A DNA stretch of 45,128 nucleotides from Triparma columacea (GCA_030267965.1 BRYA01000579.1:1-45128), one strand, 5' to 3'; shown: positions 1-11,234, counted from the stretch's first letter. Program-made: numbers and translations. The notes: generated from the letters alone by a model not told the origin.

Positions 1-1797
1 GAAATCCCTCCGATGCGGATAGAATCGTCGGGCTTTGATTCTGCTGGGATCCTGTGGTTGGTTGAGAATGGCTTTACAAACGTCTCCGACGATGCTTTGA
101 GTAGCAGCTTAGGGAGCGAAAAGGTTGCGAGAGGAGGTGAGAGGAGGGATGCGCGAGCGACGGTTAAGGGCGAGCTGAGAAGGGTGCACTGGACACCGAA
201 GAAATTGACTACGCTCCTCCTATAACCAGCCAATTTCTCCTGAAGATATCTGCCAGAGATATCCTGCCAGAGATATCTCTCCTCGCCTTACTAGCCCGCT
301 CAGCAACCCTTTCCGCAACTCGCTTCGCTCGCCGCTTCGCTCGCCGCTTCACTCGTCGCAGTTGAGGGTTTGTTCAACGGCGTTGGGAGGGGGGGGGACG
401 CCGAGATGGTCTACAACTCGCTTCTCGCCCTAACGACGTCGCACTCAGATTCGATCTCTGCAGCATCGCAAACCGACCCACACTTAAAGACTCGCCTCTT
501 GGAAGTTGTAAGGAAGCGCCTCAAGGGTTGGGAGGTGGAGCTGACTGAGTACGCGATAGATGCCGTCCGGCGAGCGTGCGACGGAGAAGCTGCCGCGAGG
601 GGTATCGAAGAGAGCAAGGGGCACGATGAGAGAGCTTTGAAGACCCCGGAACCAACTCCCCCGCCCAAAAGTCTCCCCGAGCTCCGTATAGCCAAGGTCA
701 AGAGCGTCCTTCCCGATCTCGGCGAGGGTTACATAGAGCTTGCGATTGCTTGTTACGGCGGTGTAGGTGAGGATGGTGACGTACTGAACGACGAGGCGCA
801 AGTCGTACCTAACCCCTTCCCATCCTCCGCTCCCCCAGAGGGTGCCGTTGAGGCTTTGATGGAGTTTGACCAGAAGGACCTCCACCCTCGCCTTAGAGGG
901 GTCGACCGTGCCCTCCCGAGGAGGAAAATTAGAGATAAAGGGGCTTATGATGCAGGGATGATTGACGAGAAGAGCAAGGAGGCTGCTAAGGTTAGGTTGG
1001 CCGAGCTTGCGAAGGTGAGATATCTATTATGTCTATTTCATCTATTACAGTGCCATGGGAAGCCTGTCAATTGTTTATATTCCCCTGCATTCAATCCCTC
1101 GTCGCAAGTGCTTACCCGTGTATCACCTCCCCTGAGCAGGAGGAAGAGGTCAAGGCCAGGGTGATGGAAATGGCAGAGTACGATGACGATTACGATGATC
1201 AGTACGATCACATTGACGGGTTCGGTGTTGGTGATTCAGGGGGTATGACACAAGAGGAGGTTAGGGAGTTCAACAGGGTGAGGAGGGCCGAGGAGAGCGA
1301 GGACAGCTTCTGGTCGGAGATGAAGAACGACAACAAGAAAATTGGCGGGGGGGGAGGTAAAGGAGGCGGCAGTGGCGAGGGTGATGGGGAAGGGGACGAG
1401 GAAGGTAGCAGGTGAGATGGATCTTAGGGCGAAGCGAGAAGGGATATGGTCTAGACTTGGGTTTGGGTTTAGCCTTGAATGGATGTGAATGGACCTGCTC
1501 GACTAACCCCGCAACATGTCTTTTTCTCGTCGCAGATTTGGAAAGGACAAGGGGAAGGGGGGGAGGGTGATTGGGGAGAACGGGAGGTACGAAAAGAGGA
1601 TGCCAGGAGGGAAGAAGAAAAAGAAGATGCTGGAGAAGGCAGAGAAGACGGAGAAAGCGGAGAAACAGAAGGGCGGGGATGGGGTTGGGCTTAGTGAGAG
1701 GGAGAAGCGGCAGAAGGGCAAGAACAAGGCTGCGAGGGGGAATCACCACAGGAAGGACAGGGCGACGAGGAAGGCGGGAGGTGGAATAAGCGGGTGA
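1..1797 (+). CDS. ASCC2: ASCC2-like CUE-domain protein, 5' partial
   Basis: C-terminal 440 residues of a homologue of activating signal cointegrator 1 complex subunit 2, the ubiquitin-binding partner of the ASCC3 helicase in alkylation repair and stalled-ribosome splitting. Exons read as 1-136, 362-1014, 1140-1411 and 1536-1797; each join keeps frame with GTGAG donors and CAG acceptors. A CUE-like stretch (KVKSVLPDLGEGYIELAI) is encoded near 693-750. It is followed by the ASCC2-type acidic segment (EYDDDYDDQYD, about 1177-1210) and the family's C-terminal tail, recognisable as NKAARGNHHRK just before the stop. The frame is open at base 1, so the N-terminal half lies outside the window. A glycine-rich stretch (1342-1400) and a Lys/Glu-rich stretch (1600-1670) are probably disordered. 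The call rests on the order CUE, acidic motif, basic tail; the first exon is the least certain. Confidence 0.8.
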
Positions 1798-2964
1798 TGT
1801 AAAGTTGAAATACGTTACTATAGCGCTTCTCCTAGCTTCGCAAGCGCGAGATAACTACTTCCTTCGATGCGTTTTTCTTGCACATGAATAATGAATATGT
1901 GAACAATCCACTATCTTGAAATGCAAACATATTAGCCTTCTACCTTAGCGGTATCTACGACACTCCAAATCGAAAAAATCAGCAAAATTAAATTGTCTAA
2001 TTTATAGCTACAAAATATTGATTGTTATCAATAATCACTTTAATAAACTAATACAGTATATTAGATAACCCTGAACTTGTTTTGACATCTCAAGAATATA
2101 ATTTTAGTAATGTCTCAAATGGAACTTGATATATGCAATTATGTTAATAGTATCATACTTTTAATGTTTTGTATATTTATATTATCTAAATAATTGTTTG
2201 AAATTTATCAGGTGTAAAATATTTTTTTTTATGAATTTTTGTACATTTTAAAATCAATTAAGGTGTCTTAGTACAATCATAAAGATTTTATGTGAACGAT
2301 AAAGAATTTGGATGAATTTTGAAAAATGTTGCGACAGCGACAGCGACAGATTGATGCTAATGTTTCCATTACGTGTTGTAACGCCTAAATGCGTTCGTTT
2401 TAAGTTATAAGTCTGGTGTTTTTGTTAAATGATTGTGAAGTTAGTTAGCTTCCGGGTGGACGCCATATTCACAGCGATGGAACCAATCTGTTTTTGGCAA
2501 AAGAAAATCTTATCAAAATATAGGTAAGGCGGGACGACAATGACAATAATAACCCTTGTTAAGGCTTTCACCAGATGTAATGTGTCCCATTGTTGATTTT
2601 ATCTCCTATTCACGTCCAAGTTCAAGTTATTTCCCCTCTTCAATCGAGGTCGACCTGAGTTTCATTGGGTTTGGATTTCTCGTCTCATAGACGAGATACT
2701 ACTACTTTCAGCCATATTTCCGATGTTATTAGTATCATGTTTGGGTTATATGGGGCAGAGAAGCGCCATTGACGCCGCAATGATGCATTCCTTGAGGGTC
2801 TCACCATCCCTCTCCCTTGTTCTTACTCCATCACACCACACTAACCCTCCTGATTCCCGTCAATAATGTAGGAATTCGTTGAGGGTTTAAACAGTTAACG
2901 ACAAGACTTATAATAAATCCAGGGTTAGGTTTAGGTTACCGAAAAGATCCTCTCCATCCCTACT
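1798..2964. other. AT-rich intergenic region, no gene seen
   Basis: About 1.17 kb between ASCC2 and the LRR gene. The part from about 1860 to 2340 is much richer in A and T than the rest of the window, with many stop codons in every frame. A short CGACAG triplet run lies near 2331-2351. From 2440 onward base composition returns towards normal. A TATAATAAA-like string near 2909-2917 lies about 50 bases upstream of the LRR start and could be a core promoter. No tRNA-like or conserved structure was recognised. Confidence 0.6.
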
Positions 2965-3729
2965 ATGAGTGAATTAGACTTTGCTTATGGTGATGACTAT
3001 AGTGATGACTATAGTGATGACTATGGTGATGACGATGGTGATGAGTATGGTGATGACTATAGTGATGAGTATGATGGTGACTATGACGAACCAGATGATG
3101 GGGACTATGACGACCCAGATGATGGGGACTCTTACCTTCCCATATACTCCGGAACAGAGAGCTTCAAAGACAATGATGAACTCACAGAAGTGACTTTTGC
3201 ACAAGGAGTGACGTCGATTGCCGATGAAACCTTCTATGGATGCTCCTCCCTCACGGCCATCACCATCCCAGATGGAGTGACGATGATTGGCAATTACGCA
3301 TTCTCTTATTGCTCCTCCCTCGCATCCATCACCATCCCGGACGAAGTGACGACAATTGGCGAATGCGCCTTCTTCGAATGCTCCTCCCTCACGGACATCA
3401 CCATCCCAGACGGAGTGACAGAGATTGGTAGGGAAGCCTTCAACGGATGCACCGCCCTGACGAGACTCAGTCTATCTCTTACCGTCTCTATCGGTCCATA
3501 CTGCTTCTCAAACTGCACTGCCCTAATCTCTGCCGCTGCCGATCAAAATATGACTGTCAAGGACCTCCTCCATTCTAGGTGGCTGTGCCTGCTGTGCGTC
3601 AATCATGTGGAGAATCAACCCAGTGGACCTGATAGTCTGGAGCAAATGGACGGAGTTGAAGCCCCAGCAACTCCGGCACGTGAGAAGGTCCCGGAAGATT
3701 TGTGGAGAGTAATTCTGGAGTTTCTGTAA
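2965..3729 (+). CDS. BspA-type leucine-rich repeat protein
   Basis: Single-exon gene, 254 residues, starting at the ATG at 2965. Residues 1-55 are an Asp/Tyr-rich acidic tract built from DDYSDDYGDD-like units. Residues about 64-190 hold at least four LRR_5 (BspA/TpLRR) repeats of about 23 residues; each shows the pattern SL..ITIPDGVT.IG..AF..C. The C-terminus ends with VPEDLWRVILEFL, which resembles the first helix of F-box-like segments. LRR_5 proteins are solenoids used for protein binding and are expanded in many protists and stramenopiles; the ligand cannot be read from sequence. There is no signal peptide or membrane segment, so an intracellular location is likelier. Fold assignment is confident; role unknown. 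Confidence 0.8.
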   Translation: MSELDFAYGDDYSDDYSDDYGDDDGDEYGDDYSDEYDGDYDEPDDGDYDDPDDGDSYLPIYSGTESFKDNDELTEVTFAQGVTSIADETFYGCSSLTAITIPDGVTMIGNYAFSYCSSLASITIPDEVTTIGECAFFECSSLTDITIPDGVTEIGREAFNGCTALTRLSLSLTVSIGPYCFSNCTALISAAADQNMTVKDLLHSRWLCLLCVNHVENQPSGPDSLEQMDGVEAPATPAREKVPEDLWRVILEFL

Positions 3730-3942
3730 ACTCTTTGTTGTTGAATCAATTGTTCAATTTTTTGGGGTCTCATTTCGGACACTCGCCCACGCTTTCTCTC
3801 CTTTTCTCTTTCTCTCTTTCTCTCTCTTTCTCTTTCCGGCTTGCACCGCTTTGCAGACGCTTTAAAAGCCGCTTGTATACCGCCGACGACGTTTGGTTTC
3901 TCACCGCCGATATTTTATGAACAAACATTTTCCCTTTTAACT

Positions 3943-5415
3943 TCACTCCCCCTCCCCATCCCCCCCTTCACCAATCCCAAAGTTAACCGCTAGATCCTCC
4001 TCCCCCCTATCGTCCCCATAAGTGATGAAAAGTTGTCCCCCCCCCCCTCCCTCCTTCTCCCCTCTTCCCTCCACCACCAGTGAGTAAACGTCCCTGAACC
4101 CGTCGTAAAGTATTCTACTGCCCGCCCCCTTCTTATGGTTCGCCGAGTCTATATAAGGCAGTAGTACCCCTTCCCCCTCCCCTCCCCCCCCCATTCCAGC
4201 CGCCATTGCGATCCCAAAAGCGATCCCAATCCCACCGAAAATCTCCCCCCCTTCCCCCCCCTTAATAACCGCCAACATTCCAGCCGCCTGAACCGCAACT
4301 CCCGCAAACCTTAACCTCTTATCTCCCCCGTTCCCCCCTCTTTCAGAGAACGCTCTGCTCTTAACAGCCTCCATAGCCCAGACCCACCACTTCGCCCTCC
4401 CCCCAAGTTCTGATGTGTTTATAATAACCTCACCCTCCCCCCCCCCCGCTCTCTTAACCCATCCCCTTAGTTGTACCTCTGCTATTCCAACGACGTCACC
4501 ATTATTGCTAACTTTCCTCCTATCCTCACCCCAGTGTCTAACGGCGTTCGGTGCAGTCCATTCCGGTACTTCCATACCCTCTAATGTATCCAGCGTTTTC
4601 TGCAGTAGATACACGTCAGATATATCCTTATCTTCCTTAATCTTTGAGATAGGGTTTACATCCCCGTAAGCACCGTCGGTTAATAGTGATATGTAACCCC
4701 ATACATTGCTCGAACGACCTTTTGTTACTTCAATTAGGAGAAGGAGGGCTAACCTTTCCTCCCAATTCAAACCACCAGGCGACGAAGGTGGGGACTATTT
4801 TTTAATAAGGAATGGGGGGGGGAGAGAGAAGGTGTAGAGATGGGGTGAGGGTTGAGGCGAGGAAAATAAATATTATTGCGAAGGATCTTGTTTTCTTCTT
4901 CTTCTTTTTTTACCAATTTCCAAATCCACGTCATATCGTTTTAGACCCCACCCCCTCCCCCCCCCCCTCCAAAAATATCATCTCACCTTTGTCACTCTAA
5001 TAACCTCCCCACCCCCTATTTCAATAACGGGTTTCCCAGTCCCAACCTTATCATCTTCCTTATCTCTTTCCAACCCTCTACCCCCTACATCGTATACTTT
5101 ATGTCTGACTGTACCTTTAATGTTAGAACCGACGGAGGACCTCCATCGTGTGAATTCTGATATACCTAAGGAACCTGATGGTGTATGTGATGACAGGGTT
5201 AGGGTTTGAGATGTTGGTTTAGTGGGGGAATACGATGAAGGTATATGGGAGGGACGAATGGGTATGTTGAAGGTTGTGTGTGGCCTCTGTTTTGACTTGT
5301 GCTGATGTAGAGAGGAGAGAATGATGTGGTGTCGGGGAGTGAATGAGGTTGTTGGGATAATAATGAAGAGTGTTATTAGCAGGGATATGTATTGACTAAG
5401 GATTACGTTTTTCAT
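3943..5415 (-). CDS. SET-domain protein methyltransferase, plastid-targeted
   Basis: Two exons on the minus strand, 5415-4987 and 4794-3943, 426 residues, joined in phase 0 (AAAG|GTGAGA donor, TAG acceptor). The N-terminus is a hydrophobic signal peptide (residues 1-24) ending TTS, followed by FTPRHH; phenylalanine right after the cleavage site is the ASAFAP-type hallmark of plastid import in algae with complex plastids. The mature part resembles the Rubisco-LSMT/SETD3 class: an F..W segment with GGRGLE (SET-N), then YIDSANH (matching the P.IDM.NH motif) and QLFITYGDD (matching F.SYG). The likely reaction is SAM-dependent lysine or histidine methylation of a stromal protein. The reading frame ends soon after the SET core (tail GIGEGGDGEGE), so the Rubisco-LSMT substrate-binding domain seems absent. 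Convergent with the LRR gene, 213 bases apart. Confidence 0.72.
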
Positions 5416-5604
5416 GGTTGTAGTTTGATACGTGTTATATGAGTTGTATGTTTGTGTGTTGAGAGGGGAAGGAAGGGAAGAGAGAGCGAAAAAGGGAAGA
5501 AAACAGGAGAAAAGGCAACCAACCAGCCCTAAATTGTCCAAAGGCTTCTAAAATCTCTATACGCCCTTATTCATTCCTCTCGTTAGTACACTACTTGAAT
5601 TAGA
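5416..5604. promoter_or_regulatory. divergent intergenic region (SET gene / NLE1)
   Basis: 189 bases separate the start codons of the minus-strand SET gene and plus-strand NLE1, so both promoters and 5' leaders must fit here. No TATA box or other specific element could be assigned. The assignment rests only on the divergent gene layout. Confidence 0.4.
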
Positions 5605-8387
5605 ATGTCAGGCGTAACTTGGGGAGGCTCATTAGCTGGTGTAACAAACCCAGATGTGAAATTAGGTTATAATGCACCAAGAAATGGTCCCGATGGAAAG
5701 GTAGGAACAACACATTTATCGACATATTGGGGGATATAGGATGTGGATGTGTGTGTATGTGAATGTTTGTGGGGGTGTATGTGTATCTATGTGTTTGTAT
5801 GCGTATATAACCCTACACACACTCTATATATACACACCCCCACCACACCCACCCACCCCTACTTTACCATCTGACAAACCCTCTCCTCCCACACCCCTCC
5901 CCACACAGCCCATCCCCACCCCCGACTCATCTCTACCATCCTCAGTAATGGTACAATTAGTATCCTCAACAGGTTCCACAACATTCCCTCCCATTGATGT
6001 ACCTATAAACTCTACCACAACACAGCTTGAAGCATTAGTGCATAATCTACTTAACCCTGACTCGGACGACGACTCTGATGATGATGATGATGAGGTAGAG
6101 AAGGTGAGGAAGCGCTGAGAAGGTAGTGAAGAAGTAGCACAAGGAAAGCACTGAAAAAGCAACGAAAAAGCAGCGAAAAAGCAGCGAAAAAGCAGCCAAA
6201 AAGCCAAACAATCAAACCACATTGACATTCCCCCCTTTATAGCCCTCACCAGAATATTTATCACACACTCACTAACTTAAACCACCCCCTTCCCCCCTCC
6301 TCCCCCCTCCCCACCCCTCAGAAAAAGAAGAAGAAGAAGAGGAAGGTTGAGAGCACCCCTTACGCCTTCTACCTTTCCCCCCACATCAATCCCTCCGGCA
6401 CAACCTCCACACCCGAGGACAAGGAGCTCACCACCTCTCTCCTCGACGCCATAAAGTCCTTCAACTCCCTCGCGACTTCCACCTCCTCCCCCCCAATCGT
6501 AAGCACAGAGAAAACCCTAACAGTAACCTTCCAGCCTCTCGCCGTCTACAAGGTCCGCCCAGTAACCCGCTGCACCGACACAATGCCCGGTCACACCGAG
6601 GCCGTCCTCCACGTACAATACTCCCCCTCAGGTCGTCACCTAGCATCCGGAGGTGGTGACACAACTGTTCGGTTCTGGGACACCAATACAGCCCTACCTA
6701 AATTCACTTGCACGGGACATAGGAACCACGTATTAACAGTAAGTTGGTCCCCCTGCGGCACCCATTTCGCGTCCGGTGATAAGTCAGGTACGCTTATAAT
6801 ATGGGACCCGTCAACGGGAGCGTCTAAATTCACGTATAAGGCACACTCGAAGTGGATCACGGGGATTTCGTGGGAACCCATGCATAGGAACGAAGGGAAG
6901 GGCGAGAGGATTGCAACGAGCTCGAAAGACGGGCTGGTTAAGGTGAGGGGAACGAAAGAACATAACAAAGGGACAACAGATACCCAACACACACAAAACA
7001 CGATTCACCATCGACTCACACACTCCCCCCTCCCTCCCTCCCCTCCCTCCCCTCCCCCCCTCCATCCCCGTTAAGGTTTTCAACGTGCGTCTTCAACGCG
7101 TTTTATTCACCTTATCAGGTCATACGGATTCAGTCGAGGCTATCAGATGGGGTGGTGAGGGACTCATATACACAGCATCCAGAGACAGGACTATTAAGGT
7201 ATGGGGAGCTGAGGATATTGAAGGAACTAAAGCTGGGAAGGTGAGAAATAGGAAGACGAGCGTAGCGAGAAGAGAGGGGGGGGAGAGAAAGCAGAGAGGG
7301 CTCTGCATTATGGCAAGTGGGAGGGGGACGGGAGACAAGACATATGATGCATCAAGGTCATCTAGATACCGATGCTCTATCACGCGCCACTTCAAACTCA
7401 CAGAGATAAGGCTAGCACGGGGGGGGGGAAGGGAGACTAAATTCGGGCCGAGAAAGACGGACTACGAGGGCGACACTACGTTAGGGTTTTCTAAAGCTGC
7501 GAAACCCTCACCCCCCCCCCCCTCTAACTCCCCCCTCCTCTCTTACCCCCCCCCCCCACCAACCACCACCACCCCCCCTTAGCTCGTCCGCACTCTCACT
7601 GGTCACGGTCACAGAGTAAACACCCTCGCCCTCAGTTGCGACTACACTTGCAGGACCGGTCCATTCGACCACAACGGTTTAAACGATGGCTCCGCCGATG
7701 CCATGTTCGCCCGCGCCAAGTCCAAATACACCGAGATTATATCGCAAGCCCCCGAGAGGCTAGTATCAGGTTCCGATGATTTCACGTTATTCTTCTGGCA
7801 CCCGACAACCTCCAAGCAACCAGTCAAGAGACTTACCGGACACCAGCAGGCTGTTAACTGCATATCATTCTCCCCCTCAGGTCGTCATTTCGCCTCGGCA
7901 TCATTTGATAAAAAGGTTAAAATATGGGACGGACGTAACGGGAATTTCCTCCACACCTTAACTGGACATGTAGGTGCGGTGTACTGCGTGGCGTGGTCAA
8001 GCGACGGGAGGTACGTCGTTAGCGCGAGTAAAGACTCGACGGTTAAACTTTGGGAGGTTGGAGAGACTAAGGCTAAGGAGGTAAGTTGCTGAGGCTTTCC
8101 CTTCAGGGGTGGGGGGGGGGGGGGGGAGCTCATTTCTCCAAGCGGGAAGCCTACACCTTCCGGCAAGGGCTTTTTACACTTATCACCAAGGGGCTAACAC
8201 AACTCTCGTAAACCACTCTACGCGCCCTCCTTTTCTCACTCTCTCTCTCTCTCTCTATCTCCCTCCTCCTCCCTTGTAGACACTACCAGGACACGCGGAC
8301 GAGGTCTACGCACTAGACTGGAGCCCAAACGGGAGATCAGTTGCGAGCGGAAGCAAGGACCGCACTATTAAGATTTGGAAACATTAG
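5605..8387 (+). CDS. NLE1: Notchless homologue (60S ribosome assembly WD40 protein)
   Basis: Six exons, all phase 0: 5605-5700, 5909-6103, 6322-6942, 7076-7240, 7583-8080 and 8280-8387, giving 560 residues. Exon 2 encodes the N-terminal ubiquitin-like domain (VQLVSSTG..FPPIDVP), which in yeast Rsa4 and human NLE1 contacts the Rea1/Midasin MIDAS domain. Exon 3 begins with a Lys-run nuclear-localisation-like string (KKKKKKRKV), then the NLE signature YKVRPVTRCT and the first WD repeats, including SGGGDTTVRFWD. Further WD repeats follow (SRDRTIKVWG, SGSDDFTLFFWH, SASFDKKVKIWD, SASKDSTVKLWE) and the protein ends SGSKDRTIKIWKH. The family acts in late nucleolar or nuclear maturation of pre-60S particles. 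It is longer than human NLE1 (about 485 residues) owing to a 32-residue first exon of no known similarity and an acidic Asp-rich run before exon 3. Assignment is firm; exon 1 is less so. Confidence 0.93.
8111..8126 (+). repeat. poly-G run in NLE1 intron 5
   Basis: An uninterrupted run of 16 G lies 30 bases downstream of the 5' splice site of NLE1 intron 5 (8081-8279). It is one of several G or C runs of 12-17 bases in this window, mostly in introns or just upstream of genes. Confidence 0.85.
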
Positions 8388-8477
8388 CCGCATTGAATTT
8401 TGGACTTTTTTTAGCTCTCCCCCTTGTTGATGCCCCCTCAAAATTAATTCTGGCATAAATAATTTGAAGTTTAGACC

Positions 8478-11234
8478 ATGCCATCCTCAAGCATCAGCTC
8501 GTGGACCCCCTCCGAGGTGTCAAATCTCAAGCGTGTAGTCCGCTCTGTATCAGTCGACATGGATAAGCAGGAGCGTTGGAGGTCAATCTCTTTAAAATTA
8601 GGAACAGGAAAGACGAAGCGCGGTGAGTTGCCCAGGTACAGTTGGACCATTTCATTGAGAACGTTTACAAAAGGTCAACCCGGAGAGAGGATTTAACTAT
8701 AAGATTCGGGATAATGGTGGTAACTCTGCAATACTCTGGCTAATAGACAAAGTTGGGGAAGCTCATCCCGAGGTTCAGAATCGACCCTTTTCCACCTGAC
8801 CTCCCCTGACCCTCCCTCCCCCCCCCCATCTCCCTCCCTACACCCCCCTTAGAGTGTTTCAACAAATACAGGGAGCTCAAGGAGGAGAGGAACCGTCTGA
8901 AGGCAAAGGCATCAGTACCCTCTTCAGTTCCGACTGAAGTTTCTAAGCCGCCTTCTATGGAGGAGAAGAAGGACGTCAAGATCGAGGAGGACGCAAAGGT
9001 CGAGGAGGACGCCAAGGTCGAGGAGGACGTCAAGATCGAGGAGGACGCCAAGGTCGAGGAGGACATCAAGGTGAAGGAGCACGTCAAGGACGCGGAATCT
9101 GCGCCTGCTGCAGTCGAAGAGCCTGCTGCTGAGGTTGTTGCCGAGCCGAATCCCGTTGATGATGCCGCCAAGATGCAGGAAGAACCCGAAGCAAAGGAAG
9201 GGGAACCTGCGAAGGAAGAACCCGAAACGAAGGAAAACGCCGAGCCAGTGGTGGCAGAGGAACCCACCTCAGCTCCAGAGGAACCCACCTCAGCTCCAGA
9301 GGAACCCTCCACGATTCCAGAGGAACCCACCTCAGCTCCAGAGGAACCCTCCACGATTCCAGAGAAACCTGCCACGGCTCCGGAGGATCCTGACCCTCAC
9401 TCTGACCCATCCTCCTCCTCCGCCCCAGAACCCGATGAAGCCTTTGACACTTCCTACCCCCCAACGACGTCGAAGATAACTCTCGAGACGGCAAAGAACC
9501 TGCGTCAATTAATTTTCTCAGATTCTAACCAGATCTTCAATCCCGCTTGGACCAAGCAGGGTTTCTTTTACACCAAGGAGTCGGACATGGGTTACGGTCT
9601 GATTCAGCTAGAGGGCGGCCCCTGTGGTGTCGTAGCGGCTGTGCAGGCCTTTGTGCTTCGCGAGATACTCTTTAAGTCGAGGAGCGACAACTTTAAAAAT
9701 CCCGGAAAGAAAGAGCAGGTGAGAACGGACAAGAAGCACAAACGCACGACGAGGAGGAAAGAAGCGACGGCATTAAGGCACTGCATAGCTAACCTCCTTA
9801 ACTGGTCGCTTCGCTCGCTACGCTCACTTCGCTCACTTCGCTCACTTCGCTCGCTTCGCTCGCTACGCTCGCTCACTTCGCTCGCCGTAGAAACTTGCCC
9901 TCGCGACGGCCATTGCCACCATAATCTACAGTTGCTCCACGTCCCTCGCATCAGCAAAACCCCCCGCCGCCCCTTCCTTCCAGACGCATTCCTCCCCTCG
10001 CCCCGCCATGGTGTGCTCCTTGGGGGATTCCGCCCATCTCTCCCGCTCAAAAGACTTCAAGACTGACACAATTACGGAGAAGACCCTCGTCACTCAGTGT
10101 TTTAACTTTCAAGACACACTGGAGGCCGTGAAGGAGAATATTCAGCAGTACACGAAGAAGGTGAGAATTATGAATTTTGTGTGAGCGGAGGACAGCTACT
10201 TATCTTATCGTTTCACCGCTAACGCAATTCGATCCACGTGGCTCGCTGCACTCTCCGCACTCGCCTCAGGACGGTCCGGGAACCATCCTTCTCTGTTACT
10301 CCTGTCTCCTCTCCCGCACGCCGGCCCTCGTTACCTCCGACATGGACAGTAACTTTGGTGTCGCCCCCAAGATGATTGGAAACCACGGCTACGCCAACCA
10401 GGAGTTCGTCAACCTCTTCCTTACCGGCGCCGCTACCTCGAATCTCTTTGACGGCGAAAAGGTGAGATTGGGGACGCAAGCCTCATCGCACAATTCAAAG
10501 CGCTAACAACGCCAACCCTCCCTCGACCCACTCCCCCCCAAACGCAGACTTTCGCCGACGAAACCGACGCCCAGTCTACCGATCAAATAACGATGGGTGG
10601 AATCGGGCGCCAGGGCGAGGTTGGCTTCCTGACCCTCTTTGAGGCTTACAAGTCCTTGGAGGTCGGGACCCACCTGAAAGTCCCCGTCCACCCTATCTGG
10701 GTGGTCTGTTCCGAGTCTCACTATTCAACCCTTTTCTCATCTGACGTCTCCCACACTAAGGTCGACGAATCTGTCCGAAAGCTCGACATATATTACTACG
10801 ATCCCCTTGGCGAGCAGGAGGAGGAGGTCAAGCTGACGTTAGACAAGGACGCATCTGACATTCCCGAAGACGGGGGCGACGAGACTGACTTAATCCCCCC
10901 CATCGATAAGGTAGGGCACTATAGGCGGGAGGGGCGGTGCGAACCAGAGAGAGTCACGAGTTCCTTCTAACTACCTCTTTCCCCCTCTTCACTCCCCGCA
11001 GGTGGTGCGAACAAAGTGGGGCCCCGTTGGAGTAGGTGAGTTGAGAAAAGGAGCCAGACCTGAGCGCGAAAAGAAGAAACGGGAGCAAAGCGACTCGCGA
11101 TGTGCGCATACGGCCCATACATCTCTTGCCCATAACCTTGGGCCCACTAAATTGGTCACGCAAACCTTAGCTAACGCCCCCCCCCTCTCCTCCACTTCAT
11201 CGCAGACTGGAATGGCGTGGAGCCCATACTGTAG
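8478..11234 (+). CDS. MINDY-3/4-type deubiquitinase with SANT/Myb-like N-terminus
   Basis: Seven exons: 8478-8622, 8853-9718, 9891-10160, 10270-10461, 10548-10910, 11002-11035 and 11206-11234, encoding 632 residues. Residues about 8-60 form a Myb/SANT-like helical unit (W9, W34, then ECFNKYRELK). Residues about 95-225 are disordered: Lys/Glu/Asp repeats (KVEEDAKVEED units) and EEPTSAPEEPSTIPE repeats. The catalytic part starts near residue 245. It shows the MINDY cysteine loop GGPCGVVAAVQAF (Cys306), DMDSNFG, HGYANQEFVNLFLTGAA, and FLTLFEAYK followed by PIWVVCSESHYSTLF with the presumed catalytic His549. The end VVRTKWGPVGVDWNGVEPIL matches the family's C-terminus. MINDY enzymes trim Lys48-linked polyubiquitin. 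The two tiny last exons (34 and 29 nt) are supported because they restore that conserved end. Both the Cys and His are present, so an active enzyme is likely. Confidence 0.9.
9806..9890 (+). repeat. CTTCGCTC-type tandem repeat ending MINDY intron 2
   Basis: The last 80 or so bases of the intron 9719-9890 are an imperfect tandem array of CGCT(T/A)CGCTC and CTTCGCTCA units ending at the acceptor CCGTAG. The same TCGCTCG vocabulary occurs at other acceptors in the window, such as 321-361, 16480-16506 and 32549-32567. Confidence 0.75.

Noticed and set aside
411..885. Minus-strand frames opposite ASCC2
   Set aside because: They lie antisense to the conserved CUE-domain exon, have Ser/Arg-rich random composition and no motif.
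9084..9494. Frames antisense or shifted to the acidic repeats of MINDY
   Set aside because: They are repeat shadows (PPQLQRNPP and similar) and have no continuation beyond the repeat.
9808..9888. CRISPR-like array in the MINDY intron
   Set aside because: The units are about 10 bases with no unique spacers, in an intron of a nuclear gene; a simple tandem repeat explains it.
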